Assembly: GCF_007289895.1 (NCBI RefSeq)
Contig: NZ_CP041660.1
Location: 3,844,001 to 3,908,000 of the forward strand
DNA: 64,000 nt
Direction: 5' to 3'
Source of the DNA: Catenovulum sediminis
GTDB taxonomy: Bacteria > Pseudomonadota > Gammaproteobacteria > Enterobacterales > Alteromonadaceae
The notes under the pieces were generated by a model that searched no databases, had not been told where the DNA came from, and saw only the letters and a list, made by a program, of their open reading frames with translations. A program made the position numbers and the translations under genes. Shown piece after piece: positions 23,692 to 33,625 of the stretch; positions within the stretch are counted from its first letter, which is position 1, and the number at the start of each line of letters is the position of its first letter.

Positions 23692-25671
23692 TTAATTTGA
23701 ACTCGCCGTTTGACCTGTTGCTTCACCACGCTGATTATGCGGCTCAGCCTCATGTGCACAACGCATACTTAACACCTTGCGATAGCGCTTATCCGCAATA
23801 CACAAAATTGAGCCTATCATCATTAATACCCCACCTAACCAAATCCAACGGACAAACGGCTTAACATACACACGTACCGCCCAAGCTTGCCCTTCAAGTT
23901 GCTCGCCTAAAGAAACGTACAAATCGCGCCACAGTCCAGCATCAATTCCAGCTTCTGTCATAACACTTGACTGCACTTTATAATAGCGTTTCTCGGCAAA
24001 CAGGAGGTGTTTTTCATCACCATTGGTGACTGAAAATTCGCCCATATAAGATGAGTAATTGGGTCCTTCAACTTGTTTAACTTGTGCTAATGTAAAATGA
24101 TAGTTATTGAGTTCAACGGTTTCCCCCGGCACCATGCGCACGCTGCGCTCCACACTGGCAAACTGAGTGACTGCAATCCCCAGCACTAAAGCTGCAAAAC
24201 CTAAATGAGCAAATGTCATTCCCCAGTGTGAAAGCGGTAATTTGCCTTTACTACGCGTTAAAAATAATTCGTAAAGTGTTAAGGCTATAATCCAGCCAGC
24301 CAAACTGATGCCCAATAAGTTCATAAATGAATCCACGCCTAGGGTTAAATACATCATCAGCGTCAATACAGCGGCAAAAAACACACCGGGTAACAATTTG
24401 TTTCTAATACGCGAAAACTTGTCTTGCTTCCAACGAACAAACGGCGCTATAGCCAACATAATCGAAAATGGAATAAACCAATAAGAAGACACTTTATCAA
24501 AAAATGGTGCGCCGATAGAAATAGAGCCTAAACCAATTTCTTTATGTACCAATGGTAACAATGTGCCTAGCAGTACAACCAACAAAGCGGCAGCCAATAA
24601 TACATTATTTATAAATAACAAAACTTCTCGAGAAAAAAGTTTATATCGGTGTGTACTTACCACCTGTGAAGCCCGACTGGCATATAAGGTTAATGCCCCG
24701 CCTATCACGATAAGTAAGTAGACTAAAATAAACAAACCACGAGTTGGATCGCTGGCAAATGCATGTACCGAGACTAAAATCCCCGAGCGCACTAAAAAGG
24801 TACCTAACAAGCTTAACGAAAAAGCGGTGATTGCCAACAACACAGTCCAGCTTTTAAAGGCACCTCGTTTTTCGGTTACCGCAAGCGAATGTATCAGTGC
24901 GGTTCCAGCGATCCAAGGCATAAAGGATGCATTTTCAACTGGATCCCAAAACCACCAGCCCCCCCAGCCTAATTCATAATATGCCCACCAGCTACCTAGC
25001 GTAATGCCTATTGTTAAAAACCCCCACGCGGCTAATGTCCAGGGTCTGGACCATCTTGCCCAAGTCGCATCTAATTTACCGCCTAACAAAGCTGCTACAG
25101 CAAATGCGAAGGCCACTGAAAATCCGACATATCCCATATATAACATTGGCGGGTGAATTATCAGCCCAATATCTTGCAACAACGGGTTTAAATCACGGCC
25201 ATCAACCGGAAACATCGGAAAGGTTCTTTCAAACGGGTTAGAGGTGAAAATCACAAACGCGAGAAAGCCGATTGCGATAAATCCCATCACCGCTAATACC
25301 CGCGCAACATCTGCATCATCTAAACTGCGACTCAATAGTGCAACTGCCGCCGTCCATAAAGCGAGTATCCAAACCCACAAAAGTAGTGATCCCTCGTGGG
25401 CACCCCAAACTGCGGATATTCTATAATACCAAGGCAATGCACTGTTTGAATTCATCGCAACATAAGTAACAGAGAAGTCGTTATGATAAAAAGCCCAGGC
25501 TAAACAAAATAACGAAACTGACAATAATACAAAATTTGCATAAACCAGCGGTTTGGCTAATCCGACCAACTCAGCGATATTTTTTTGTGCCCCTATTAAT
25601 GGAAATATGGCTAGCGAAATAGCAAAAACCAAACTAATTAATAATGCGAAGTGACCAATTTCTGGGATCAT
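23692..25671 (-). CDS. ccmF: Heme lyase subunit CcmF
   Basis: Inner-membrane subunit that attaches heme to apocytochrome c. It has about 15 hydrophobic helices and the tryptophan-rich WWD heme-handling motif ([18 protein letters not shown], about residues 234-251). Conserved His residues flank this motif and lie in later periplasmic loops. Length 659 is standard. It overlaps ccmE by 4 bases. The cytoplasmic C-terminal tail is short and polar. Confidence 0.94.
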   Translation of the reverse strand: MIPEIGHFALLISLVFAISLAIFPLIGAQKNIAELVGLAKPLVYANFVLLSVSLFCLAWAFYHNDFSVTYVAMNSNSALPWYYRISAVWGAHEGSLLLWVWILALWTAAVALLSRSLDDADVARVLAVMGFIAIGFLAFVIFTSNPFERTFPMFPVDGRDLNPLLQDIGLIIHPPMLYMGYVGFSVAFAFAVAALLGGKLDATWARWSRPWTLAAWGFLTIGITLGSWWAYYELGWGGWWFWDPVENASFMPWIAGTALIHSLAVTEKRGAFKSWTVLLAITAFSLSLLGTFLVRSGILVSVHAFASDPTRGLFILVYLLIVIGGALTLYASRASQVVSTHRYKLFSREVLLFINNVLLAAALLVVLLGTLLPLVHKEIGLGSISIGAPFFDKVSSYWFIPFSIMLAIAPFVRWKQDKFSRIRNKLLPGVFFAAVLTLMMYLTLGVDSFMNLLGISLAGWIIALTLYELFLTRSKGKLPLSHWGMTFAHLGFAALVLGIAVTQFASVERSVRMVPGETVELNNYHFTLAQVKQVEGPNYSSYMGEFSVTNGDEKHLLFAEKRYYKVQSSVMTEAGIDAGLWRDLYVSLGEQLEGQAWAVRVYVKPFVRWIWLGGVLMMIGSILCIADKRYRKVLSMRCAHEAEPHNQRGEATGQTASSN

Positions 25672-26156
25672 TTTGAGTATCCTGAATATGCAGGGTTATC
25701 TTGTGGTTTGACATGTTTAATGCCTTTCATTGCTTCGGCTAATTCAGGCGGCATATATTCTTCATCATGTTTAGCGAGTACTTCAAACGCTTCAATCACA
25801 TTGTTTTCTCGTAGATAGCCGTTTGCAACAATGCCCTGACCTTCGCGAAATAAATCTGGCAAGATGCCATCGTATAATATCGTTACCTGAGGTCCGGTAT
25901 CCGTTAGCTTGAATTTAACCTCAAGGCTATCTTTCGCCCGTTCTACACTCCCCTCAACCACCATGCCCCCAATACGCAGCCGCTGTCCGATTGCAGGTTT
26001 CACGCCTGTTTCATTTTTCCCATTAATGATTTCTGATGGGGTATAAAACAAATCAATATTTTCACTCAGCGCATACAAAACTAGAGCAACAGTAACCGCT
26101 AATCCGCTCAATAAAATAAAGGCTGTAAACGCTCTTTTTTGTCGTCTCGTTTTCAT
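25668..26156 (-). CDS. ccmE: Heme chaperone CcmE
   Basis: Binds heme covalently in the periplasm and hands it to CcmF. An N-terminal helix (about 9-29) anchors a beta-barrel domain whose heme-binding His130 and the partner Tyr134 (KHDEEYMP) are at the same positions as in Escherichia coli. Length 162. It overlaps ccmD by 4 bases and ccmF by 4. Confidence 0.95.
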   Translation of the reverse strand: MKTRRQKRAFTAFILLSGLAVTVALVLYALSENIDLFYTPSEIINGKNETGVKPAIGQRLRIGGMVVEGSVERAKDSLEVKFKLTDTGPQVTILYDGILPDLFREGQGIVANGYLRENNVIEAFEVLAKHDEEYMPPELAEAMKGIKHVKPQDNPAYSGYSK

Positions 26157-26362
26157 AAACGCATCTCCGAACTACTTTGGTTTTTGCGCACTTTTCGAAC
26201 TTCATCCTGCTGCTTAATTTCTTCTATTAGAGAATTACGTTGTGATTTAGACCATATAAATAACAAAACGACAACCGCAACGGATAAGCCATAAGATGTC
26301 CATACATAAAATGCGTAACCACGCATATCCAAAAACTGACTAAAAGATTCAAATACACCCAT
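26153..26362 (-). CDS. ccmD: Heme exporter protein CcmD
   Basis: Small protein (69 residues) that helps release holo-CcmE from CcmABC. It has the family opening ([22 protein letters not shown]), one membrane helix (about 20-39) and a basic cytoplasmic tail. It is set between ccmC (4 bp gap) and ccmE (overlap) and has the usual CcmD length. Confidence 0.88.
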   Translation of the reverse strand: MGVFESFSQFLDMRGYAFYVWTSYGLSVAVVVLLFIWSKSQRNSLIEEIKQQDEVRKVRKNQSSSEMRL

Positions 26363-26366
26363 AATA

Positions 26367-27107
26367 TTACACTTTTTGTTTAATTAACTGATGAACCCAT
26401 TTTCTATGACTGTCTGCTCTAAGCACCTCAGTTGCAAAACGGTAACTGGTAAATGCAATAAACAAAACCAAAACAGAAAAGATATTAATCAATAATGGCC
26501 ATAACATTGGCCCTGCTATAGACGGCTTGTCAAATTTTGTAATACTGGCGCCCTGATGCAATGTGTTCCACCACTCTACTGAATAATGAATAATAGGCAC
26601 ATTTATCACCCCAATAACCGCTAATATACAGGCTGCTTTCGCGCCCGTTCTTTTATCATCAAAACTTTGAAAAAGCGCAAACACACCTAAATATAAAAAC
26701 AGTAAAATCAACTCAGAGGTTAATCTTGCATCCCACACCCACCAAGTACCCCACATGGGTTTACCCCATAAAGAACCGGTAAACAAAGCAATAGCCGTAA
26801 ATACCGCGCCTATCGGTGCCATTGCCAATACACTTAATTCCATTAAACGAATCTGCCAGACCAAAGCACAAAAACCGGCTATCCCCATAGAGGTATACAC
26901 ACCCATAGACCATATCGCGGCAGGCACGTGAATATACATAATACGGAAGGAATCACCTTGCTGATAATCAGCTGGTGCGAATACTAAGCCCCAAATACTA
27001 CCCACCAACAATCCAATAAGGGCGAGTGGTAATGTCCACTTATATAGAGTTAAAGAAATCTGATAAGCTTTTTCGGGTTTAGCATAAGGATGTAACCATT
27101 TAAACAT
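26367..27107 (-). CDS. ccmC: Heme transporter subunit CcmC
   Basis: Loads heme onto CcmE. Six helices are visible and the WWD motif (WGTWWVWDARLTSELILL, near residues 122-139) lies between helices, with His residues in the flanking periplasmic loops (MYIHVPAAIWSM and SVEWWNTLHQG). Length 246. It lies 4 bp after ccmB in the operon. Confidence 0.94.
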   Translation of the reverse strand: MFKWLHPYAKPEKAYQISLTLYKWTLPLALIGLLVGSIWGLVFAPADYQQGDSFRIMYIHVPAAIWSMGVYTSMGIAGFCALVWQIRLMELSVLAMAPIGAVFTAIALFTGSLWGKPMWGTWWVWDARLTSELILLFLYLGVFALFQSFDDKRTGAKAACILAVIGVINVPIIHYSVEWWNTLHQGASITKFDKPSIAGPMLWPLLINIFSVLVLFIAFTSYRFATEVLRADSHRKWVHQLIKQKV

Positions 27108-27111
27108 ACTT

Positions 27112-27786
27112 CTAACCTAAATTTAGTTTTAATGCCTGAGCGGTCGCAAGTGGTGTAATTGTTAAAGCGAACACCGACAGCGCAAGCAATATCATCAACG
27201 GAGAGGTATAAGGCAATGACATCTGCGCCGCATCCATCGCGGCAGTTGCAAATATCAACGCCGGAATCAACAAAGGCACAACTAACAAAGCCATCACTCC
27301 ACTTCCTTTGCGGCTGGCGACCAATAATGCACTGGCAACTGAACCAATACATGCAATTAAAATGCTACCACATAACAAGGTTTGCACTAAAACAAACCAT
27401 AGCTCCAATGGTAATGTTAAAAACGGAACCAACAAAAAGCTACTGACAACCAAAGGTAACGAATAAAGCAACCAGAAACTAATAATTCTCGCCAATACAA
27501 TCAGTATATGAGGCTGGCCAGACAAAAATAATTGTTCTAACCAACCATTCTCGTAATCTTCAACAAACATTCTGGGTAATGCAATCAACATAGATAATAT
27601 CAAAGCTATCCAACCAACGGCTGGCGCTAAGTGGGCTAATTGTGTACCTTCTGGACCCAGAGTAATGGGGAACAAAATAACGACCAGAACAAAAAATAAT
27701 ATCGGTAAACCAAATTCATGTTTTTGCGTTGCGGCTATTTGCAGGTCGCGCGAAATCATTTGTTTAACAAAATTTACATACGACAT
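27112..27786 (-). CDS. ccmB: Heme ABC exporter permease CcmB
   Basis: Permease subunit of the CcmAB transporter, with six hydrophobic helices and the CcmB N-terminus (RDLQIAATQKHEFGLPILFFVLVV) at about residues 14-37. The cytoplasmic loop LSMLIALPRMFVEDYENGWLEQ follows. Length 224. Its start codon shares one base with the ccmA stop region, giving translational coupling. Confidence 0.93.
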   Translation of the reverse strand: MSYVNFVKQMISRDLQIAATQKHEFGLPILFFVLVVILFPITLGPEGTQLAHLAPAVGWIALILSMLIALPRMFVEDYENGWLEQLFLSGQPHILIVLARIISFWLLYSLPLVVSSFLLVPFLTLPLELWFVLVQTLLCGSILIACIGSVASALLVASRKGSGVMALLVVPLLIPALIFATAAMDAAQMSLPYTSPLMILLALSVFALTITPLATAQALKLNLG

Positions 27787-28385
27787 TAGAAACGATACTC
27801 CAGATTAAGCGTCACATCGACAAGAGACTCTGGCAGTGCTTGGTGGCTTGTGGCTATCACAATCCCACCCTGTTTTTTATGTCGTTCAAATAGTTGATTT
27901 AAAACCGACACGCCTGTGACATCGATAGAGGTAAATGGTTCATCTAAAACCCATAATTTTGCATCGGATGCCCACAATCGCACTAAAGCGACTCTGCGCT
28001 TTTGACCTGCGGATAAAAATCTAACCGGGATATCAGCCAAGCCGGCCAAGCCAACTTTATTAATGAGTTGTTGCGGGTCGACTATCTGATCTTTTAAACC
28101 AAACCAATGTTCAATGTTTTGCCGCGCCGATAACCACTCATTTACCGCAGCTTTATGACCAATAAACAAGATATCGGCCCCACAATCTTCGATCGGTTCT
28201 TGAGATAACTCGATATTGCCTTGCTGCAATTGGTGTAAACCAACTAAACTGCGTAATAGAGTCGATTTGCCCGCTCCGTTTGGGCCAGTCAAGTACATCA
28301 GTTGACCGGATTGCACAGAAAAGGATAAATTTTCAAATAAAACACGTTGGTTTCTAATGCATGTAAGCTGTTTGGCCGATAACAA
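27786..28385 (-). CDS. ccmA: Heme ABC exporter ATP-binding subunit CcmA
   Basis: ATPase that powers release of holo-CcmE. Walker A is GPNGAGKST, the signature is FLSAGQKRR, and Walker B is LWVLDEPFTS, followed by an H-loop (ATSHQ). No ATG fits the expected N-terminus. TTG 28385 gives a start MLSAKQLTC that aligns with the E. coli protein; a longer frame with another TTG runs to 28457 but adds 24 residues unlike the family. Neither start has a clear ribosome site, so the start is uncertain. It is the first gene of the ccm operon and diverges from the FliK-like gene. Confidence 0.85.
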   Translation of the reverse strand: MLSAKQLTCIRNQRVLFENLSFSVQSGQLMYLTGPNGAGKSTLLRSLVGLHQLQQGNIELSQEPIEDCGADILFIGHKAAVNEWLSARQNIEHWFGLKDQIVDPQQLINKVGLAGLADIPVRFLSAGQKRRVALVRLWASDAKLWVLDEPFTSIDVTGVSVLNQLFERHKKQGGIVIATSHQALPESLVDVTLNLEYRF

Positions 28386-28492
28386 ACTATATATCTGTAT
28401 GGTTAGAATATCTTGACAGCGGATACTACCACAATCAATTTGTTTGACCACACCCAAACAATGGCAACTTTAAACGAAACGCTGAAAACGAC

Positions 28493-30895
28493 ATGGTACA
28501 AAGTGATTTAATTAAAAAGTTTACTTCAACCGCTGGGCAAAATGAAAAGCTCACACAAAAAGCGTTGAATCTTCAAAATCAATACCAACAAGCAGCTTTG
28601 CAAAAAGTGAATGATGTCATGGCGAGTCTTAAATTTACCAATGGTGCCCAATTAAATTTGCCACTCACCAACCTTTCACCGGCCCTTCAAACGTCAATAA
28701 AAACGATGTTTAGTCAAAATAACAGATTACCGGTTGAAGCTGCGGTCAGCCATCAAAACCTGCTGATAAAATCAGCCCGTGCAAACCTAATTCAACTGCC
28801 CTTAAGTGAATCTTCAACCAGTCAGATAAGTAAACAGCTGTTTTTACAAAAAGAAGCTTCAACACCACAAGGAGTGATAGCCAGCGCGCAAATTTCAAAT
28901 AACAAAGTCATTTTCTCTTTAGCGGGCCAATCCTACAGCTTGCCGCTGGAAGTTTTACCCCAATTACCGGTGAACACCAAGCAGGTTTTACTACTCATTA
29001 CTCCTCAAGCAGATAAAAGCAGCGTTAATATTCAAATATTACAACCCCAACTTGCAAGCAAGACGAATGCAAAGTCACTCGTTGATTTCACTGGGCTATT
29101 ATACGGGAAAGTTAATAATGGCAAAATACAACTAAACGATAAAACATTCGACCTAGCAAAAGATTTTAAGCTGGCAAATGTTAAAAACGGGGCTTATCAA
29201 TTAACAATAGAAGATAAGCAGCTCAAACTCACCGCGCTCAATCTAAATGACAGGGATAATAAACAAAACTCAATCAAATCAGATGCAGCCTATAAAACAC
29301 AGTTGTCCGTCGCGCCTGACAATAAAAACATTTTTTCTGTAAAAGCGGAAACTTTACCCAATAAGCTATTGGCAGAATTAAAAGCAATGGCCAATCCGTT
29401 TCAGCATGGTATCCATCTATTAAAACAGTACCAATTCTCTGAACAAACAAGTCAACTGCTAACAAAGCTGGCCGGCGTCGAAATTAAACTGGATAGAAGA
29501 GTCGAAAATCAAACCGTCTCTCAGGGAGTTAAACTCGCAAACGTAAATATTCACAACAACACAGTGCAGTTTCAGTTATTAAGCAATGAAAAGTACCAAT
29601 TCCTATTTCCTGAAAAAGCGATTATTCACCAATTTTTCCAGCAATTAAATAACGAACCGCAGTTCGAACAATTCAACATTTTAAATCAGCTAAAAACGCA
29701 ACTATCTAAAGACGGTGGCCAAATAATAGAAAGTTTACTGCGCTTAATCAGTCAACACCCTAAAAACGCATTACAATTTAACCTTTCAGGTGATGGCAAA
29801 ATTTCGGTTAGCAAACAAACCGCCCCTGATGTTCAAATACCACTTACGCAAGCGTTAAAAATAGAATTATCAGAACAGAAACTACTGAGTGAAAGCAGCT
29901 TGTTGAATACTCCCAAACAACTGATGTCTACAATTTCGGAAAAAGCTCTACTGCAGAATATTCTCAATCAGACGCAACCCGCTTTACTCAACCAAACCAT
30001 GCTGACGGAACTAAAACATCAGATAGAAATATTACAAACCACCAACCGCCCGCTGCATCATACTTTACAGCAAATTCTCCATTTACTAGAAAGCAATAAA
30101 GCAACGAGTTTAATTACTGCTAACTCGCCTATCACTAATCTATCGGCGCAAAAATCACCGCCAAGTGTAGATGATGTCAAAAATCAAATACTGAGTCAGC
30201 TGTCCGCACCGTTAATTTCACCTCAACTTACAGCTATAAATCAAAATAACAACTCAATTGCCAATCAAATGGTTGCAGCGTTACAAGTTCTATTTAGTCG
30301 AGCCGCCAAAGCTACGGCGAAAACCCCAACCAGCACACTTGAGAAAACTAATGAAAAAACATCCGAAAAAACAACCGACAAAAACGTAGGCTCAAAAGAA
30401 AGCACACTCGATAGAACAAAACCCAGTGAAAACGATAAAAAAATGACCAAATTGTTGGCTGATGGTGTGCGAAATATCCAGTTAAACCAACAAAAAACAG
30501 CGAAAAGCCATGCTGAGCAACACCCTCAAATATTTGCAACAATACCGTTTAATATTAACGGTGATATTAGGCAAGCTGAACTTGCCATAGACATAGCGGA
30601 AGATGAAGAAAATGAAAATACTAAAGCCGTCAAAATGTGGAGATTTTCTATAAAGTTTGATTTAGGACAGGCTGGAAAAATGCTAACAAAAGCGGTATTA
30701 ATAGACGATAAGCTTAAGATCAACGTGTATACTGAAGAAGAATCGTTAAAACAACAGGCTGAAAACACCCTCGAATTTTTAACGAAACGACTGAAACTAT
30801 TTGGTATTGAGTTAGCAGAGGCAGGTTTCAATCATGGTAAAATCCCTGAACGCATGTGGCATGAATCGGCATTGAGTATGCAGTACAGAAGATGA
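28493..30895 (+). CDS. FliK-like hook-length control protein (C-terminal Flg_hook domain)
   Basis: An 800-residue, Gln/Asn/Lys-rich protein with no signal peptide. The last 130 residues match the C-terminal domain of flagellar hook-length control proteins: a beta-rich stretch (WRFSIKFDLGQAGKM), then helical TEEESLKQQAENTLEFLTKRL and LFGIELAEAGFNHG. The long N-terminal part is low complexity, and around residues 617-631 a 12-base repeat encodes EKT-type units. It overlaps a stand-alone FlhB C-domain gene by 4 bases (ATGA). No other flagellar genes are in the window. It may be an atypical hook-length or export-switch regulator; this is inference. Confidence 0.7.
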   Translation: MVQSDLIKKFTSTAGQNEKLTQKALNLQNQYQQAALQKVNDVMASLKFTNGAQLNLPLTNLSPALQTSIKTMFSQNNRLPVEAAVSHQNLLIKSARANLIQLPLSESSTSQISKQLFLQKEASTPQGVIASAQISNNKVIFSLAGQSYSLPLEVLPQLPVNTKQVLLLITPQADKSSVNIQILQPQLASKTNAKSLVDFTGLLYGKVNNGKIQLNDKTFDLAKDFKLANVKNGAYQLTIEDKQLKLTALNLNDRDNKQNSIKSDAAYKTQLSVAPDNKNIFSVKAETLPNKLLAELKAMANPFQHGIHLLKQYQFSEQTSQLLTKLAGVEIKLDRRVENQTVSQGVKLANVNIHNNTVQFQLLSNEKYQFLFPEKAIIHQFFQQLNNEPQFEQFNILNQLKTQLSKDGGQIIESLLRLISQHPKNALQFNLSGDGKISVSKQTAPDVQIPLTQALKIELSEQKLLSESSLLNTPKQLMSTISEKALLQNILNQTQPALLNQTMLTELKHQIEILQTTNRPLHHTLQQILHLLESNKATSLITANSPITNLSAQKSPPSVDDVKNQILSQLSAPLISPQLTAINQNNNSIANQMVAALQVLFSRAAKATAKTPTSTLEKTNEKTSEKTTDKNVGSKESTLDRTKPSENDKKMTKLLADGVRNIQLNQQKTAKSHAEQHPQIFATIPFNINGDIRQAELAIDIAEDEENENTKAVKMWRFSIKFDLGQAGKMLTKAVLIDDKLKINVYTEEESLKQQAENTLEFLTKRLKLFGIELAEAGFNHGKIPERMWHESALSMQYRR
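30341..30385 (+). repeat. 12-base tandem repeat within the FliK-like gene
   Basis: Roughly three and a half copies of a 12-base unit, about GAAAAAACNNCC/GAGAAAACTAAT, encode the peptide pattern EKT-x in a low-complexity linker. It keeps the frame and may vary in copy number between strains. Confidence 0.55.
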
Positions 30896-31200
30896 ATAAG
30901 ACACCGACCGCAACTAAAGCCGTTGCATTGACATATGATGCGCCTGACACACCGAAAGTCACGGCCAAAGGTTATGATCAGCTCGCTGTGAGTATTATTG
31001 AACAAGCGAGAGAGCATGGTGTAATGGTGCATGAAGATACTGAATTAGCCAATTATTTAAGCCGTATGGAAGTGGGCAGTGAAATACCCTATGAAATCTA
31101 TGTTATTGTTGCTGAATTAATTGCTTGGTCGTATATTTTACGGGGCGAACAGCCTGAAAACTGGAATAATATCCATCATAAAATAGATCATAAAGTATAA
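30892..31200 (+). CDS. Stand-alone FlhB C-terminal-domain (FhlB/YlqH-like) export-switch protein
   Basis: A 102-residue cytosolic protein that matches the C-terminal cytoplasmic domain of FlhB/YscU from KAVALTYDAPDTPKVTAKG onward (DQLAVSIIEQAREHGVMVHED, GSEIPYEIYVIVAELIAW). The autocleavage motif NPTH that begins this domain in FlhB is absent, as expected for the FhlB group, which resembles the cleaved fragment. The ATGA overlap with the FliK-like gene implies co-translation. In FlhB this domain switches the flagellar export apparatus from hook to filament substrates, so the pair may modulate the switch. Confidence 0.82.
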   Translation: MNKTPTATKAVALTYDAPDTPKVTAKGYDQLAVSIIEQAREHGVMVHEDTELANYLSRMEVGSEIPYEIYVIVAELIAWSYILRGEQPENWNNIHHKIDHKV

Positions 31201-31248
31201 CTTATTAAAATAAACTTAACTCTTTTGCGCTTTTTTCTAAGGACGTAA

Positions 31249-32808
31249 ATGCTCGGCCAAAATTATTATGCAATTATAATAACCTTCATTGCAGCATTCG
31301 GCGGCTTTATCTTTGGTTATGACGCCTCTGTTATTTCAGGTGTTATTGGATTCGTCGGCCAAGAATTTGAGCTAAATGACTGGCAACAGGGTTTTGTTGT
31401 TAGCTCCCCGACTTTAGGCGCTATATTGGCATCTTTTGCAGCTGGTCCGCTGGCTGATAAAATAGGCCGTAAAAAAGTTCTGATTGGTATAGCTGCTCTG
31501 TACATTCTATCGGCAATTTTCTCTGCCTGTGCGTTTTCTTATGAAAGTTTAGTGATAGCTCGCATGATAGGCGGATTAGCATTTTCTTCACTCATTTTAG
31601 CACCTATGTATATCGCCGAAATCGCACCTGCACAGCTACGCGGAAAATTGGTTTCACTCAATCAGTTAAATATCGTAATCGGCATCTCAGCCGCCTATTT
31701 TGCTAATCACTATTTTTTGAATGCCAGCCAAATTCAGCAGCATTGGCTGCATCCGTACGGCCTAGCCGACAATGTCTGGCGTTTTATGTTAGGCGCTGAA
31801 ATTTTGCCAGCAATGATGTATTTTGCTTTGCTATTTTTAATTCCTGAAAGCCCACGTTGGTTGATGTTAAAAAATGCACCGAGTAAGGCTGAGAAAATTA
31901 TTTTAAAATTAGTCGATAGCCAAGCAGCCAAAAAGCAATTAACAGAAATAAGAAATAGCATTGGCAATTCAAAGCATAGTCTTAAATCAAACGTCCAGAC
32001 TTTGTTCAGTCAACCTTTAAGATTCGTCTTGCTTTTAGGATTAGTGATCGCTTGTATCCAACAAATAACAGGGGTTAATGCGATTTACTTCTATGCACCG
32101 AGCATTTTTGAACAAAGTGGAATTGGCAAAGATGCATCTTTTATTCAAGCCATATGGATAGGTATTTTTAATATTCTATTTACCTTGGTAGCCATCTCAG
32201 CTATCGACAAAGTGGGCCGAAAACCACTTTTGTGTATTGGATTAACTGGCGTTGTATTAAGCATGTCTATCAATAGTTATGGTTTTTACAATGCGAGCTA
32301 TCAAATTAATGAGCAAGCAGCTCAAGAACTCAGTCAGATCAGCAGTGAACAACTCTCCTCTATCATTAACGTCAAGTTTAACAATGATGTGGAGTTTAAA
32401 AATGCGATGAAACATCACCTGGGAGAAAAGGTGTATTTAAACAATGAAAGTGAAATACTAAAAGCAGGTACGCAAATGAATGCCAATTTACTACTAATAG
32501 GTATTCTCGCATTTGTCGCATCCTTTGCGGTTTCATTAGGGCCTGTTATGTGGGTCCTGTTAAGTGAAATTTTTCCCAATCAAGTGAGAGGGATAGCCAT
32601 TTCTTTTGTTGGAATTATTAACAGTTTGTGTAGTTTTACCACGCAATTAATATTCCCCTGGGAGTTGAATCACATTGGCGCAGCTGCAACTTTTTTCATA
32701 TATGCGATGTTTGCATTACTGGGTTTAATCTTCGTAATTTACTTATTACCGGAAACAAAGGGTAAATCGTTAGAAGATTTAGAGCACAAACTTATAAAGC
32801 GTCAGTGA
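31249..32808 (+). CDS. MFS sugar porter (sugar:H+ symporter)
   Basis: A 519-residue inner-membrane transporter of the sugar porter family with 12 helices. Signatures visible: FGYDASVISG in the first helix, the loop motif GRKK, PESPRWL at the end of helix 6, QQITGVNAIYFYAPSIF in helix 7, and PETKGKSLEDLE at the C-terminus. Between helices 9 and 10 there is an unusual hydrophilic insertion of about 65-70 residues (QINEQAAQELSQISSEQ... to ...ILKAGTQMN). It starts after an AAGGAC site. The sugar is not readable. Its 3' end overlaps the convergent yaeQ end by 7 bases. Confidence 0.88.
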   Translation: MLGQNYYAIIITFIAAFGGFIFGYDASVISGVIGFVGQEFELNDWQQGFVVSSPTLGAILASFAAGPLADKIGRKKVLIGIAALYILSAIFSACAFSYESLVIARMIGGLAFSSLILAPMYIAEIAPAQLRGKLVSLNQLNIVIGISAAYFANHYFLNASQIQQHWLHPYGLADNVWRFMLGAEILPAMMYFALLFLIPESPRWLMLKNAPSKAEKIILKLVDSQAAKKQLTEIRNSIGNSKHSLKSNVQTLFSQPLRFVLLLGLVIACIQQITGVNAIYFYAPSIFEQSGIGKDASFIQAIWIGIFNILFTLVAISAIDKVGRKPLLCIGLTGVVLSMSINSYGFYNASYQINEQAAQELSQISSEQLSSIINVKFNNDVEFKNAMKHHLGEKVYLNNESEILKAGTQMNANLLLIGILAFVASFAVSLGPVMWVLLSEIFPNQVRGIAISFVGIINSLCSFTTQLIFPWELNHIGAAATFFIYAMFALLGLIFVIYLLPETKGKSLEDLEHKLIKRQ

Positions 32809-33359
32809 ATCAAATCTAGCGCGGGTATTGTCAATGGATGGATTAAATGAATCTCAGACTCTAAATACACATCATCGGTTGCAACCGTTAAAAGATCATG
32901 GTCAACCATTACACTCCAGTTTATTTGTTTAGTTATCTGCTGACTTAACTTATCAATTAAATCTGGGCTGTACTGCACTAATTGCAAACATGGATGCTTA
33001 TTGATATTTTTTAAAAGCTTATCGACCTTACTCGGGTCGCAATAAAACAACCAAACATGCTCTGATTTAGCCTCTGCTTTTTCTAAACGTTCAGGTACCA
33101 GTTGATCGACTTCAATCCAGTGTTCAAACTGAACATCGTTACGCCTGACAAACAGATCCGGCTCATCTCCGATACAAATTGCATGGCTCATTTTGACATT
33201 AGCATGTCTAAATAACGCCCATGCTAACAGCCTTTGTACCAGATGCCGATGCGATTCTGATTGATGTGCGGCAATAATTTCAGAGCGCGTACAATAGTTC
33301 TGAGAATCGACATGCGATACGTTAATTTGAGCTTTGATAACAAGAGAACCATCCGCCAT
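32802..33359 (-). CDS. yaeQ: YaeQ family protein
   Basis: A 185-residue cytosolic protein of the YaeQ family (PD-(D/E)XK-like nuclease fold in solved structures). The characteristic HQSESHRHLVQRLLAWALF, GDEPDLFVRR and HWIEVDQLVPERLEKA blocks are present; Asp and Glu in the last two match the expected acidic residues of the fold. Function in the cell is not established. It is convergent with the sugar porter, overlapping by 7 bases. About 110 bp upstream lies another ACCGGT core (near 33475), but a regulatory role there is only speculation. Confidence 0.85.
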   Translation of the reverse strand: MADGSLVIKAQINVSHVDSQNYCTRSEIIAAHQSESHRHLVQRLLAWALFRHANVKMSHAICIGDEPDLFVRRNDVQFEHWIEVDQLVPERLEKAEAKSEHVWLFYCDPSKVDKLLKNINKHPCLQLVQYSPDLIDKLSQQITKQINWSVMVDHDLLTVATDDVYLESEIHLIHPLTIPALDLIH

Positions 33360-33625
33360 AGCGCCCCCGATAGACGCAGTTAATCTTATTTAAGTTTAAT
33401 CTAATTTAGAAATTAAGCGAATAAAGCTTTTATATTCTTTGCTGGACTTTACCGAGGGTCCACTGGTAAGGCGATACCGGTAGTATTTTATTTAGCCGAA
33501 AAGGTCAGAAAATGTTTTAGAAAAGCATTGCGCATCAAGCAGCCAACAAACTCACAAGAAGCATGATTATTGGCAAGGTATTGACACGCAATTTGTTTTA
33601 CAGCACCTAAAAGATGCTGTAGGGG

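Noticed and set aside
33471-33482. Second ACCGGT core upstream of yaeQ as an operator
   Set aside because: The flanks do not form the TGnn...nnCA palindrome and yaeQ has no link to sugar metabolism.
33600-33620. Hairpin after glnS (ACAGCA/TGCTGT arms)
   Set aside because: Only six perfect base pairs and no U-tract in the direction of glnS transcription; not a convincing terminator.
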